Assembly: GCF_002847825.1 (NCBI RefSeq)
Contig: NZ_PKIZ01000001.1
Location: forward strand, 187,158 to 237,810
From: Kytococcus schroeteri
Lineage (GTDB): Bacteria; Actinomycetota; Actinomycetes; Actinomycetales; Dermatophilaceae
Length of the DNA stretch: 50,653 nt
Direction: 5' to 3'
Each line of letters begins with the position of its first letter. Positions within the stretch are counted from its first letter, which is position 1. This document shows, piece after piece, positions 6,724-16,554 of the stretch. Under the pieces are notes generated by a model that saw nothing but the letters and a program-made list of their open reading frames with translations, was not told the origin of the DNA and ran no database searches. Position numbers and translations under genes: made by a program.

Positions 6724-8259
6724 TCAGCCGAGGAAGAGCTTGCTCGCCTTCTCCACGGTGAACCACAGCCCATAGGCCAGCGGCAGCACCACCAGCGCCC
6801 AGGCCACGGCCACCAGCAGCGGCGAGGTGGTGGTGCGCGCCCCGGCGTCGACGGGGCCGCCCGCCGCCGCACCGGCCTGCTCGGCGGCAGTCCGCTCCCC
6901 GTGGCGCGGGCCGGCCACCTCGTCGGCGTGGCGCTCGGCCACCGGGCGCACCAGCAGGTTGGCCACGAAGCCGACGGCGAGCACGCCCACCATCGTGAAG
7001 AGGGCCGGGCGGTAGTCCGAGGCGGTCATGGTGCCCGGCTCGCCGGCGCGGTCGAGCACGGAGTTGACGATCAGCGGCCCGGCCACGCCGGCAGCAGCCC
7101 ACGCGGTGAGCAGACGGCCGTGGATGGCGCCGACCTCGAGGGTGCCGAAGAGGTCCTTGAGGTAGGCCGGGACGGTGGCGAACCCGCCGCCGTAGAAGCT
7201 GATGATGAGCGCGGCCAGGGCCACGAACACCACCGGGCTCGTCCCCCCGAAGAGCGCCAGCAGTGCGAACGCCGCGAGGCCCACGCCGAGGTACATCGTG
7301 TACGTGGCGCGGCGGCCGATGTGGTCGCTCGTGGTGGACCACACGAACCGCCCGCCCATGTTGGCCAGGGACAGCAGACCCACGAACCCGCCGGCCGCGG
7401 CCGCGGTGACGGTGGACGACCCGCCCTCGGTGCGGAAGAAGTCCTGGATCATGGGCGCCGCCTGCTCGAGGATGCCGATGCCGGCGGTCACGTTGGTGAA
7501 CAGCACCACCCACAGCAGCCAGAACTGCGGCGTGCGGATGGCGGTGCCGGCGCGCACGAGCACGCCGTTGGTGGCCGGCACGTGGTGGGCGGCGTCGTCG
7601 TCGCCGAAGCCCTGCGGCAGGCGCATGAGGGCCACGCCCACCATCATGAGCACGAGGTAGCCGGCGCCCAGGGTGAGGAAGGTGGAGCTCAGCGCGTGCC
7701 CGCTGGCGAAGGAACCCGGCGTGGTGGGGCTGTAGGCCGGGTCGAAGGCCGAGAGCAGGCGGTTGGACAGCGGCGAGGCGAGCAGCGCACCACCGCCGAA
7801 GCCCATGATGGCCATGCCGGTGGCCAGGCCCGGCCGGTCGGGGAACCACTTCATGAGCGTGGACACCGGCGAGATGTACCCGAAGCCCAGGCCGATGCCG
7901 CCGATGACGCCGTAGCCCAGGTACAGCAGCCACAGCTGGCCGGTGGAGATGCCGAACGACCCGACCACGAAGCCGGTGGCCCAGCACAGCGCCGCCACGA
8001 ACATGGCGCGGCGTGGGCCGTTGCGCTCCACCCAGGTGCCGAAAGCGGCCGCGGAGAGGCCCAGCACCACGATGGCGATGCTGAACACCCACGCGACGGC
8101 CGTCTGGCTGGAGCCGAAGTGGTGCACGAGCGAGGACTTGAAGACCGAGAAGGCGTAGACCTGCCCGATGGACAGGTGCACCGCCAGTGCGGCGGGCGGG
8201 ATGAGCCACTTGCTGTAGCCGGGTCCGGCGACGGACTCGGCCTTGCCGAGGAAGGCCAG
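6724..8259 (-). CDS. OFA-type MFS transporter with fused C-terminal helix
   Basis: Twelve-helix major facilitator of the oxalate/formate antiporter type, moving a small organic acid across the inner membrane; the real substrate is unknown. Family marks are the KWFPDRPGLATGMAIMGFGG loop after helix 4 and the helix-rich halves. After helix 12 comes a polar linker of about 35 residues and one more hydrophobic helix (about 479-511) ending in KASKLF. This looks like the separate small subunit that follows such transporters elsewhere. No ATG, GTG or TTG fits: the best start is a CTG at 8259 with AGGAG six bases upstream. The frame stays open further upstream but without family sequence. Confidence 0.85.
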   Translation of the reverse strand: MAFLGKAESVAGPGYSKWLIPPAALAVHLSIGQVYAFSVFKSSLVHHFGSSQTAVAWVFSIAIVVLGLSAAAFGTWVERNGPRRAMFVAALCWATGFVVGSFGISTGQLWLLYLGYGVIGGIGLGFGYISPVSTLMKWFPDRPGLATGMAIMGFGGGALLASPLSNRLLSAFDPAYSPTTPGSFASGHALSSTFLTLGAGYLVLMMVGVALMRLPQGFGDDDAAHHVPATNGVLVRAGTAIRTPQFWLLWVVLFTNVTAGIGILEQAAPMIQDFFRTEGGSSTVTAAAAGGFVGLLSLANMGGRFVWSTTSDHIGRRATYTMYLGVGLAAFALLALFGGTSPVVFVALAALIISFYGGGFATVPAYLKDLFGTLEVGAIHGRLLTAWAAAGVAGPLIVNSVLDRAGEPGTMTASDYRPALFTMVGVLAVGFVANLLVRPVAERHADEVAGPRHGERTAAEQAGAAAGGPVDAGARTTTSPLLVAVAWALVVLPLAYGLWFTVEKASKLFLG

Positions 8260-8422
8260 GGGAACTCCTGGGGGCAGAGGGGACGGGCGTGCGACGGCCC
8301 GCGAGGGTGGCCCATGGTGACACGGCTCACGCCGTGGGGTCGATGCCGTGGAGCCGGGCGGGTGGGCCGCACCCGGGCTACGCTGAACCGACACCTCACC
8401 GGCACACAGGCAGGACCCCCAC

Positions 8423-9388
8423 ATGACCTTCAACGACAACGCGAACCTGGACACCTCGCAGGTCTCCGGCGGAGGGGGCGGCGGTGGCTTCGGCCGCGGC
8501 GCCGTCATCGGCGGTGGTGGCGGCATCGGCGGTCTCGTCCTGCTGCTGCTGGTGTACTTCCTGGGCGGTGGCGACATGCTCGGTGGCGGCGGTGGGGGTG
8601 GCTCCCAGAGCCAGGGTGGCAACTGGAACTTCGGCGGCGGGTCGGTGCAGGCCCAGCAGGACACGGGGTCGTTCGGCAAGGGCACGGGCGACTTCTCGCA
8701 CTGCAAGACGGGCAAGGACGCCAACGACCACACCGACTGCCGCGTCATCGGCACGGTGAACTCCGTGCAGGACTACTGGTCCAAGGCCCTGCCGCAGGAT
8801 GTCAACGAGCAATACCGCAAGGCCACCACGGTGATCTACAACGGCCGCACGCAGAGCCAGTGCGGCACCGCCTCCAACGAGGTGGGCCCGTTCTACTGCC
8901 CGGTGGACGAGAAGATCTACATCGACCCGGCCTTCTTCTCCGAGCTCGACAAGTTCGGCCTGGAGAACCCGGAGAACAAGAACCTGGCGCAGATGTACAT
9001 CGTGGCCCACGAGTACGGCCACCACGTGCAGAACATTCTGGGCCTGCTGGGCGAGGCGCAGAAGGATGCGAAGGGTGCCGAGTCCGGAGCCGTGAAGGTG
9101 GAGCTCATGGCCGACTGCCTGGCCGGCGTGTGGGTGAAGAACGCCGACAGCACCCAGGACGCCGAGGGCAACACCCTCATCCAGAAGGTGACCCAGGAGC
9201 AGATCAACCAGGCCCTGGAGGCGGCGGCGGCCGTGGGTGACGACAACATCCAGCAGCGCAGCGGCCGCGGTGTGAACCCGGAGGGCTTCACGCACGGCAC
9301 CTCCGAGCAGCGCCAGCGCTGGTTCATGGCCGGCTACGACGGTGGCACGGCCAACTCGTGCAACACCTTCAAGGCCGAGAACCTCTGA
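8423..9388 (+). CDS. YpfJ-like neutral zinc metallopeptidase, membrane-anchored
   Basis: A 321-residue protein: a Gly-rich N-terminus, one transmembrane helix (about 34-48), another Gly-rich stretch, then the peptidase domain. The zinc motif is HEYGH (196-200), and a third ligand is probably E227 in VELMAD. Cysteines at 94, 106, 147 and 159 in the outer domain could form disulfides. This is the KPN_02809/YpfJ family, conserved but with no known substrate. The domain probably lies outside the membrane. The ATG follows AGGCAGGA, and a TACGCT box at about 8379 is a possible promoter. Confidence 0.88.
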   Translation: MTFNDNANLDTSQVSGGGGGGGFGRGAVIGGGGGIGGLVLLLLVYFLGGGDMLGGGGGGGSQSQGGNWNFGGGSVQAQQDTGSFGKGTGDFSHCKTGKDANDHTDCRVIGTVNSVQDYWSKALPQDVNEQYRKATTVIYNGRTQSQCGTASNEVGPFYCPVDEKIYIDPAFFSELDKFGLENPENKNLAQMYIVAHEYGHHVQNILGLLGEAQKDAKGAESGAVKVELMADCLAGVWVKNADSTQDAEGNTLIQKVTQEQINQALEAAAAVGDDNIQQRSGRGVNPEGFTHGTSEQRQRWFMAGYDGGTANSCNTFKAENL

Positions 9389-9401
9389 GCCACCCCGTAT
9401 C

Positions 9402-9436
9402 CGGCGGCCCGTTCCAGAGGGGGGGACGGGCCGCCG
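9402..9436 (+). terminator. Hairpin after the metallopeptidase gene
   Basis: CGGCGGCCCGT (9402-9412) pairs with ACGGGCCGCCG (9426-9436) across a 13-nt loop, starting 14 nt after the stop codon. Confidence 0.5.
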
Positions 9437-9488
9437 TCGTGTGCCCACGGTCACCCGGCTGAAGGCGTTCCCCACCTTTGGTCACTGA

Positions 9489-9494
9489 TAAGAT
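9489..9494 (+). promoter_or_regulatory. Putative -10 box (TAAGAT) of leader peptide and symporter
   Basis: TAAGAT ends 6 nt before the ATG at 9501, so transcription should begin at that ATG. The palindrome ATGACGTCAT (9493-9502) spans the -10/start junction and could be an operator. Confidence 0.5.
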
Positions 9495-9500
9495 GACGTC

Positions 9501-9566
9501 ATGCCACTCCCCCTGACACGTCGTCTGCACGTGGACCTGGGGCGTTCCCCGGCGTTCCGATGTTGA
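9501..9566 (+). CDS. Leader peptide of the actinobacterial cysteine/sulfur-responsive type
   Basis: A 21-codon frame beginning MPLPLTRRLHVDLGR and ending in a Cys codon directly before TGA. The LTRRxHVDLxR core followed by a terminal Cys matches the 'putative leader peptide' family that precedes sulfur and cysteine genes in actinobacteria. In that family, slow translation at the Cys codon is thought to report cysteine shortage. No ribosome binding site is seen; the -10 box is placed for a leaderless transcript. GC-rich hairpins follow (for example GCCCG at 9626-9630 with CGGGC at 9649-9653) before the symporter start at 9688, as expected for an attenuator. Gene-free sequence otherwise fills 9389-9500 and 9567-9687. 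Confidence 0.75.
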   Translation: MPLPLTRRLHVDLGRSPAFRC

Positions 9567-9687
9567 GCCGCTGAGCTCCGTCGACCCCGCCGGTCCGCCC
9601 GGCTCCCCCTGTGCACTCCCCCATCGCCCGTCCCCGTCCGTCGGGGTCCGGGCCGATGCCGTGTGCGCGCCCTCGAAAGGATCCCTC

Positions 9688-11115
9688 GTGTCCACCTCCT
9701 CCCCCGCCGCCACCGCGGCAGCGCCCGCCCGCCGCGGCTGGCGCCCCTCCTTCGGCCAGCAGATCCTGCTGGGCCTGCTCGCCGGCCTGGTGCTCGGCGC
9801 CCTCGCCAAGAGCATGGGCGGCACCGCCGAGAACCCCAACTGGCTCACCGAGACCCTCACCATCGTGGGGTCCACCTTCGTGACCCTGCTCAAGACCCTC
9901 GTGCCGCCGCTGATCTTCCTGGCCGTCGTCGCCTCGGTGGCCAACCTGCGCGCCGTGGGCAACGCCGCCCGCCTGGCCGGTCAGACCCTGCTGTGGTTCG
10001 GCATCACCGCGCTGGCCTCGGTGACCATCGGCATCGTGCTCTCGCTGGTCACCCGCCCCGGCGCCCACACCACCGTCTCGCGTGACGCCGCGGCCGCCCC
10101 TGACAGCAGCGGCTCGTGGCTGGACTTCCTCACCGGTATCGTGCCCACCAACTTCCTGGGCATCTCCGCCAAGGCGGGCGAGGCCGGCGAGATCACCATG
10201 GGCTTCAACGCCCTGCAGATCGTGGTCATCGCGCTGGCCGTCGGCATCGCCGCGGTGAAGGTGGGCGAGGAGGCCGAGCCCTTTCTCGGCTTCGCCCGCT
10301 CGGCCCTGGCCATCGTGCAGAAGATCCTCTGGTGGGTCATCCTGCTCGCGCCCATCGGCACCGCCGGCCTCATCGGCAAGGCCGTGGCCACCTACGGCTG
10401 GGAGACCATGGGCAGCCTGGGCATCTTCGTGGCCACCCTCTACGTGGGCCTGGCGCTCGTGACCTTCGGCCTGTACCCGCTGCTGCTCAAGGCCCACGGG
10501 CTCTCGGTGCGCCAGTGGTTCTCCGGGGCGTGGCCGGCCATCCAGCTCGGCTTCGTCTCCCGCTCCTCGCTGGGCACGATGCCGCTCACCCAGCGCGTCA
10601 CCGAGCGCAACCTGGGTGTCTCCCCCAGCTACGCCTCGTTCGCCATCCCGTTCGGCGCCACCACCAAGATGGACGGCTGCGCCTCGGTCTACCCGGCGGT
10701 CGCGGCGATCTTCGTGGCCCAGTTCTTCGGGGTGGAGCTCGGGCTGACGGACTACCTGCTCATCGTCGTGGTCTCCGTGCTGGGCTCCGCGGCCACCGCG
10801 GGCCTCACCGGCGCCACGGTGATGCTCACGCTGACCCTCTCCACCCTGGGCCTGCCGCTGGAGGGCGTGGGCCTGCTGCTGGCCATCGACCCGATCATCG
10901 ACATGGGCCGCACCGCCACCAACGTGGCCGGCCAGACCGTGGTGGCCGCCATCGTGGCCCTGCGCGAGGGGCTGCTGGACCGCGACCTCTACGACGCCGA
11001 GCGCACCGGTGAGGCCTACGTGCCCGAGCACGACGAGGCCGGTGCCGAGGCCGCGCCGGCCGAGGTCCTCTCGGACGGCGGCGCCCGTCGCGCGGACGAG
11101 CTCGTGCCCGCCTGA
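9688..11115 (+). CDS. DAACS/SDF family sodium or proton symporter (possibly L-cystine, TcyP-like)
   Basis: Secondary transporter of the glutamate/dicarboxylate/cystine family, 475 residues. Family hallmarks: the serine-rich hairpin SRSSLGTMP (291-299), ATTKMDGCA (324-332), and DPIIDMGRTATN (401-412), the substrate and cation site of helix 8. The C-terminal 45 residues are acidic and Ala-rich. The GTG at 9688 is chosen for GAAAGGA at 9675-9681; a GTG at 9661 lacks such a site. Family members carry dicarboxylates, glutamate, serine/threonine or cystine. The cysteine-type leader peptide directly upstream favours cystine, but that is inference. The 3' end of the gene is partly duplicated just downstream. 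Confidence 0.88.
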   Translation: MSTSSPAATAAAPARRGWRPSFGQQILLGLLAGLVLGALAKSMGGTAENPNWLTETLTIVGSTFVTLLKTLVPPLIFLAVVASVANLRAVGNAARLAGQTLLWFGITALASVTIGIVLSLVTRPGAHTTVSRDAAAAPDSSGSWLDFLTGIVPTNFLGISAKAGEAGEITMGFNALQIVVIALAVGIAAVKVGEEAEPFLGFARSALAIVQKILWWVILLAPIGTAGLIGKAVATYGWETMGSLGIFVATLYVGLALVTFGLYPLLLKAHGLSVRQWFSGAWPAIQLGFVSRSSLGTMPLTQRVTERNLGVSPSYASFAIPFGATTKMDGCASVYPAVAAIFVAQFFGVELGLTDYLLIVVVSVLGSAATAGLTGATVMLTLTLSTLGLPLEGVGLLLAIDPIIDMGRTATNVAGQTVVAAIVALREGLLDRDLYDAERTGEAYVPEHDEAGAEAAPAEVLSDGGARRADELVPA

Positions 11116-11162
11116 GGCACGACTCCGCCCGCCGCGCCGACGAGCTCGTGCCCGTCTGAGGC
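11082..11162 (+). repeat. Duplicated 3' end of the symporter gene
   Basis: Bases 11082-11118, which include the stop codon, recur at 11126-11162 with a few changes, an offset of 44 nt. The shared core is GACGAGCTCGTGCCCG followed by CTGAGGC. The second copy lies outside the reading frame. Confidence 0.85.
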
Positions 11163-11191
11163 CCGCTCCCCTGCGCTGCTGCGCACGTCCT

Positions 11192-11225
11192 GACGCCCGC
11201 GTCCCCACCAGGGGCCGTGGGCGTC
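11192..11225 (+). terminator. Bipartite hairpin after the symporter gene
   Basis: GACGCCC (11192-11198) pairs with GGGCGTC (11219-11225), and inside it CCCC pairs with GGGG around ACCA. This is a plausible terminator for the plus-strand gene. Confidence 0.4.
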
Positions 11226-11383
11226 GGCGTCTTCAGAGCCCGAGCCGGCGAGGCCGCTTCCGGGCGTGGCCACCCCCGACGGTGTACGTGGGTCGGGCCG
11301 GCCAGCCACGCGCGCCCGTTAGGGCATCCACGGCGCGCCCGGCAGGGCCAGCAACGGCGTATGGGGAACAGGGTGCTCGCGGG

Positions 11384-11469
11384 AGGGGTGTCCTATCACC
11401 TGATAGGTCGACCGAATCGCAGTCACCCGCCTGCGTATCGGTCGACCTATCGCGCGATAGGACACCCCT
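11384..11469. repeat. 32-bp inverted repeat with nested palindromes
   Basis: The left arm 11384-11415 and the complement of the right arm 11438-11469 agree at 29 of 32 positions, around a 22-nt loop. All three differences fall in the centre of the arm (ACCT versus GCGC). Each arm contains CCTATC-N4-GATAGG and GTCGAC, so small palindromes sit inside the large one. The right arm carries the perfect TATCGCGCGATA. It could form a cruciform or serve as a multi-dimer operator. Confidence 0.9.
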
Positions 11470-11509
11470 TCCGCCCGCGCCCCTTCCGCCCGCGCCCCTT
11501 TCGCCCGCG
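11465..11509 (+). repeat. Three tandem 15-nt repeats
   Basis: CCCCTTCCGCCCGCG occurs at 11465-11479 and 11480-11494, and with one change at 11495-11509. The array overlaps the end of the 32-bp inverted repeat and runs into a C-tract. Slippage could change the copy number. Confidence 0.9.
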
Positions 11510-11611
11510 CCCCCCCCGGGCGGCGCTCCTGCCGGGAGGGCCCTCCGTCGAGAAGCAAGCCGGGCGTCGGGCAGCAGTTCGGGATCTGTCAACGCCGCGC
11601 CCGGCACTCGG

Positions 11612-11752
11612 CGCACGGGAAGGGCGGCGCGGCACGGGAAAGGTGTTGGCCGCACTGGATGGGTGGTGGCCGCACGGCAAAGGCGCTCGCCGCACGGGAT
11701 GGTGCGCGTGCGGAGAGCACGCGTCGCGTGCGCGGCGAGGTTTCGCGTGCGC
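11612..11752. repeat. Array of ~20-nt GCACGGGAAAGGTG units, direct then inverted
   Basis: Five imperfect direct units begin at 11612, 11631, 11651, 11671 and 11691. The best one is GGCACGGGAAAGGTGTTGGC. They are followed by units in reverse orientation ending near 11752, whose complement contains GCACGCGAAACC. Period is 19-20 nt with no spacers. The same unit recurs twice between ctaA and ctaB. Confidence 0.75.
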
Positions 11753-11765
11753 GCCGCCACGAACG

Positions 11766-11839
11766 CGCAGGACCCCCGCGCGGGATCAGGACGCCCGTGT
11801 CAGAGCACGGGGATGCTGACCTCACGCGGGGGTCCTGCG
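11766..11839. repeat. 15-bp perfect inverted repeat
   Basis: CGCAGGACCCCCGCG (11766-11780) and its exact complement (11825-11839) enclose 44 nt. It lies 67 nt beyond the 3' end of the suf operon, so it could end that transcript, but the loop is long. Confidence 0.7.
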
Positions 11840-11906
11840 GCGAGGGTGGCGCGTGCCCACCTGGACGGCCAGGCAGCGCGGCCTCGCGTCCGCCCGGCAG
11901 TCCGCC

Positions 11907-12236
11907 TCAGATGTTGAAGCCCAGGGCGCGCAGCTGCTCGCGGCCGTCGTCGGTGATCTTGTCCGGGCCCCACGGCGGCATCCAGACCCAGTTGATGACG
12001 TGCGTGGACACGAGGCCCTCCAGCACGCCGGCCACCTGGTCCTCGATGACGTCGGTCAGCGGGCACGCCGGGGAGGTCAGCGTCATGTCGATGACGGCGT
12101 GCGTCTCCTCCACGGTGACCCCGTAGACGAGGCCGAGGTCCACGACGTTGATGCCCAGCTCGGGGTCCACCACGTCGCGCAGCGCCTCGGTGACGTCCTC
12201 GGTGCTGGCTGCTGCTGCGGTCTGCTGCTCGGTCAT
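11907..12236 (-). CDS. sufT: MIP18/DUF59 family Fe-S assembly factor (SufT-like)
   Basis: A 109-residue single-domain DUF59 protein. The DPELGINVVDLGLVYG segment and the MTLTSPACP motif with its conserved Cys are family hallmarks. SufT-type proteins help mature Fe-S proteins, especially under iron or sulfur stress. It is the last gene of the suf operon and its ATG overlaps the sufU stop by 4 nt, so translation is coupled. Confidence 0.9.
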   Translation of the reverse strand: MTEQQTAAAASTEDVTEALRDVVDPELGINVVDLGLVYGVTVEETHAVIDMTLTSPACPLTDVIEDQVAGVLEGLVSTHVINWVWMPPWGPDKITDDGREQLRALGFNI

Positions 12237-12720
12237 GCCTGTGCTCCGTTCGTCGGTGCGTCGGTGTCGTGCTCGCCGGTCACGTCCACCCCGGCGCGGG
12301 CCAGGGCGTCGGTGAGGGCGGTCCAGCCCAGCAGCGCGCACTTCACGCGCGCCGGGTACTGCGAGACGCCGGCGAAGGCCACGCCGTCGCCGATGAGCTC
12401 CTCGTCGCCCTCGTACTGGCCGCGCGAGGTGAGCATCTTCTTCATCTCCGCCAGCGAGGCGGCCACCTCGTCGGCGTCGTGGCCGATGGTCTCCTCGGTC
12501 ATCACCGAGGTCGACGCGGTGGAGATGCTGCACCCCATCGCGTCGTAGGAGACGTCCACGATGCGGGGCGGCTCCACGGAGGTGTCCACGTGCACCCGCA
12601 CGGTGACCTCGTCGCCGCAGGAGGTGTTCACGTGGTGCACCTCGGCCTCGTACGGCTCCCTCAGCCCGGCGTTCTGCGGGTTCTTGGAGTGGTCGAGGAT
12701 GATCTCCTGGTACAGGTCCA

Positions 12721-12721
<1 letters not shown>
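12233..12721 (-). CDS. sufU: SufU zinc-dependent sulfurtransferase
   Basis: Accepts sulfur from the SufS cysteine desulfurase and passes it to the SufBCD scaffold. It is 162 residues long with an IscU-like fold. The zinc and sulfur-transfer residues are visible as C35 (SCGDEV, with D37), C64 (MGCSIS) and C128 (VKCALLGW). The GDGVAFAGVSQYP stretch between the second and third Cys is the insertion that separates SufU from IscU. The ATG shares one base with the sufS stop codon. Confidence 0.95.
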
Positions 12722-15288
<2,567 letters not shown>

Positions 15289-15289
<1 letters not shown>

Positions 15290-16554
15290 CAGGCGGTCGC
15301 CTCCGCGTCGTCGTCGAGCAGCTCGTCGGCCTCGGTGGGGGCGAACCCGAGCTCCACCTCGATGGCGCGCATGATGCGCTCGGTCACCTCGGGCACACCG
15401 ATGCGGCCCACGATGTCGGCGAAGAAGCCCCGCACCACCAGGCGGCGGGCCTCGGCCTCGGGGATGCCGCGTGCCATGAGGTAGAAGAGCTGCTCGTCGT
15501 CGAAGCGGCCGGTGGCGCTGGCGTGGCCGGCCCCCTCGATCTCGCCGGTCTCGATCTCCAGGTTGGGCACCGAGTCGGCGCGCGCCCCGTCGGTGAGCAC
15601 CAGGTTACGGTTCATCTCGTAGGTGTCGGTGCCCTCGGCCTCGGCGCGGATGAGCACGTCACCCACCCACACGGTGCGCGCGGTCTCGCCCTGCAGGGCG
15701 CCCTTGTAGAGCACGTCGGAGTGGCACCTCGGGGCGTTGTGGTCCACGAACACGCGGTGCTCCTGGTGCTGGCCGGAGTCGGCGAAGTACACGCCGTACA
15801 GGTTGGCCGAGCCGCCGGGGCCCTCGTAGGACACGTTGGTGTTGAGGCGCACCAGGTCGCCGCCCAGGGTCACCACGATGTGGCGGAAGGTGGCGTCGCG
15901 ACCGATGCGGGCCTCGTGCTGGCCGGTGTGCACGGCCTCGTCGTCCCACTCCTGCAGGCTCACCACGGTGAGCTGCGAGCCGTCGCCGGCCACGACCTCG
16001 ACGTTCTCGCCGTGCTCGGCCGCACCGGTGTGGTGGAGGATCACCATGGCCTTGCTGTGGCGCCCGGCGTCGATGACGACGTGCCCGTTCGAGCGGCGGC
16101 CGGCGCCCTGGCCGGTCACGCGGACCACGATCGGCTCGGTGAGCTCGGTGTCGGCCGGGACGGCCACGTGCAGCGCCTGCTCGCTGCCGGCGGAGGCCAC
16201 GACCGCGGCGCGGTCCTCTGGCACCAGCACGGTGCCGCGGGGCGCCTGGCCCGGGGCCAGCGGGGAGGCCACGTGGGTCTCGCCGCTGACCTCCCAGGTG
16301 GTGGCCGGGGTGCCGTTGGTGTCGGTGGCCTTCTCCTGCAGCAGGGAGCCCAGGCGGTCCAGCGGCGTGAAGCGCCACTCCTCCTCGCGCCCGGTGGGCA
16401 CCGGGAAGTCCGCCGGCTCGTGCGAGCGGCGGCGCTTGGCGCGCGACTCGTCGGCGGCCGGGGTGCCCAGCTGGGCGGCCGGGTCGGTGTGCGTGGCGGC
16501 CGGGGTGAGTCCGCCGGCGGCCTGGTCGTTCTTCGTCTCGCTGAGCAGCGACAT
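15289..16554 (-). CDS. sufD: SufD, Fe-S scaffold subunit
   Basis: Partner of SufB in the SufBC2D scaffold. The 421 residues show a polar N-terminus, the right-handed beta-helix core and the helical end with [17 protein letters not shown], shared by SufB and SufD. The ATG overlaps the sufB stop by one base and the stop overlaps the Rieske start by one base. It is less conserved than SufB, as usual for this subunit. Confidence 0.95.

Larger units (their letters stand above)
11116..11906. other. Gene-free, repeat-rich convergent intergenic region
   Basis: About 790 nt between the symporter (plus) and the end of the suf operon (minus). I see no credible gene: the open frames are Arg/Pro/Ala-rich and lack a ribosome binding site or family motif. 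It holds, in order, the duplicated gene end, a hairpin, a 32-bp nested inverted repeat, a 15-nt tandem triplet, a 20-nt repeat array and a 15-bp inverted repeat, each listed separately. Confidence 0.8.

Noticed and set aside
5763..6872. Upstream extension of the ABC-F frame to a 902-residue protein
   Set aside because: The extension runs through the GCACCGGTGC array and antisense to the TOPRIM gene. It has no family motif, and a good start with AGGAG exists at 5762.
8260..8754. Upstream extension of the MFS frame to 676 residues
   Set aside because: It lies antisense to the start of the metallopeptidase gene and is Pro/Arg-rich with no membrane or family sequence.
11612..11752. CRISPR array
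   Set aside because: Units are 19-20 nt, imperfect, contiguous and change orientation. There are no spacers and no cas genes nearby.
11009..11917. Long open frames across 11116-11906 on both strands
   Set aside because: They are rich in Arg, Pro and Ala, as expected of GC-rich non-coding DNA, overlap repeats and lack start signals and known motifs.
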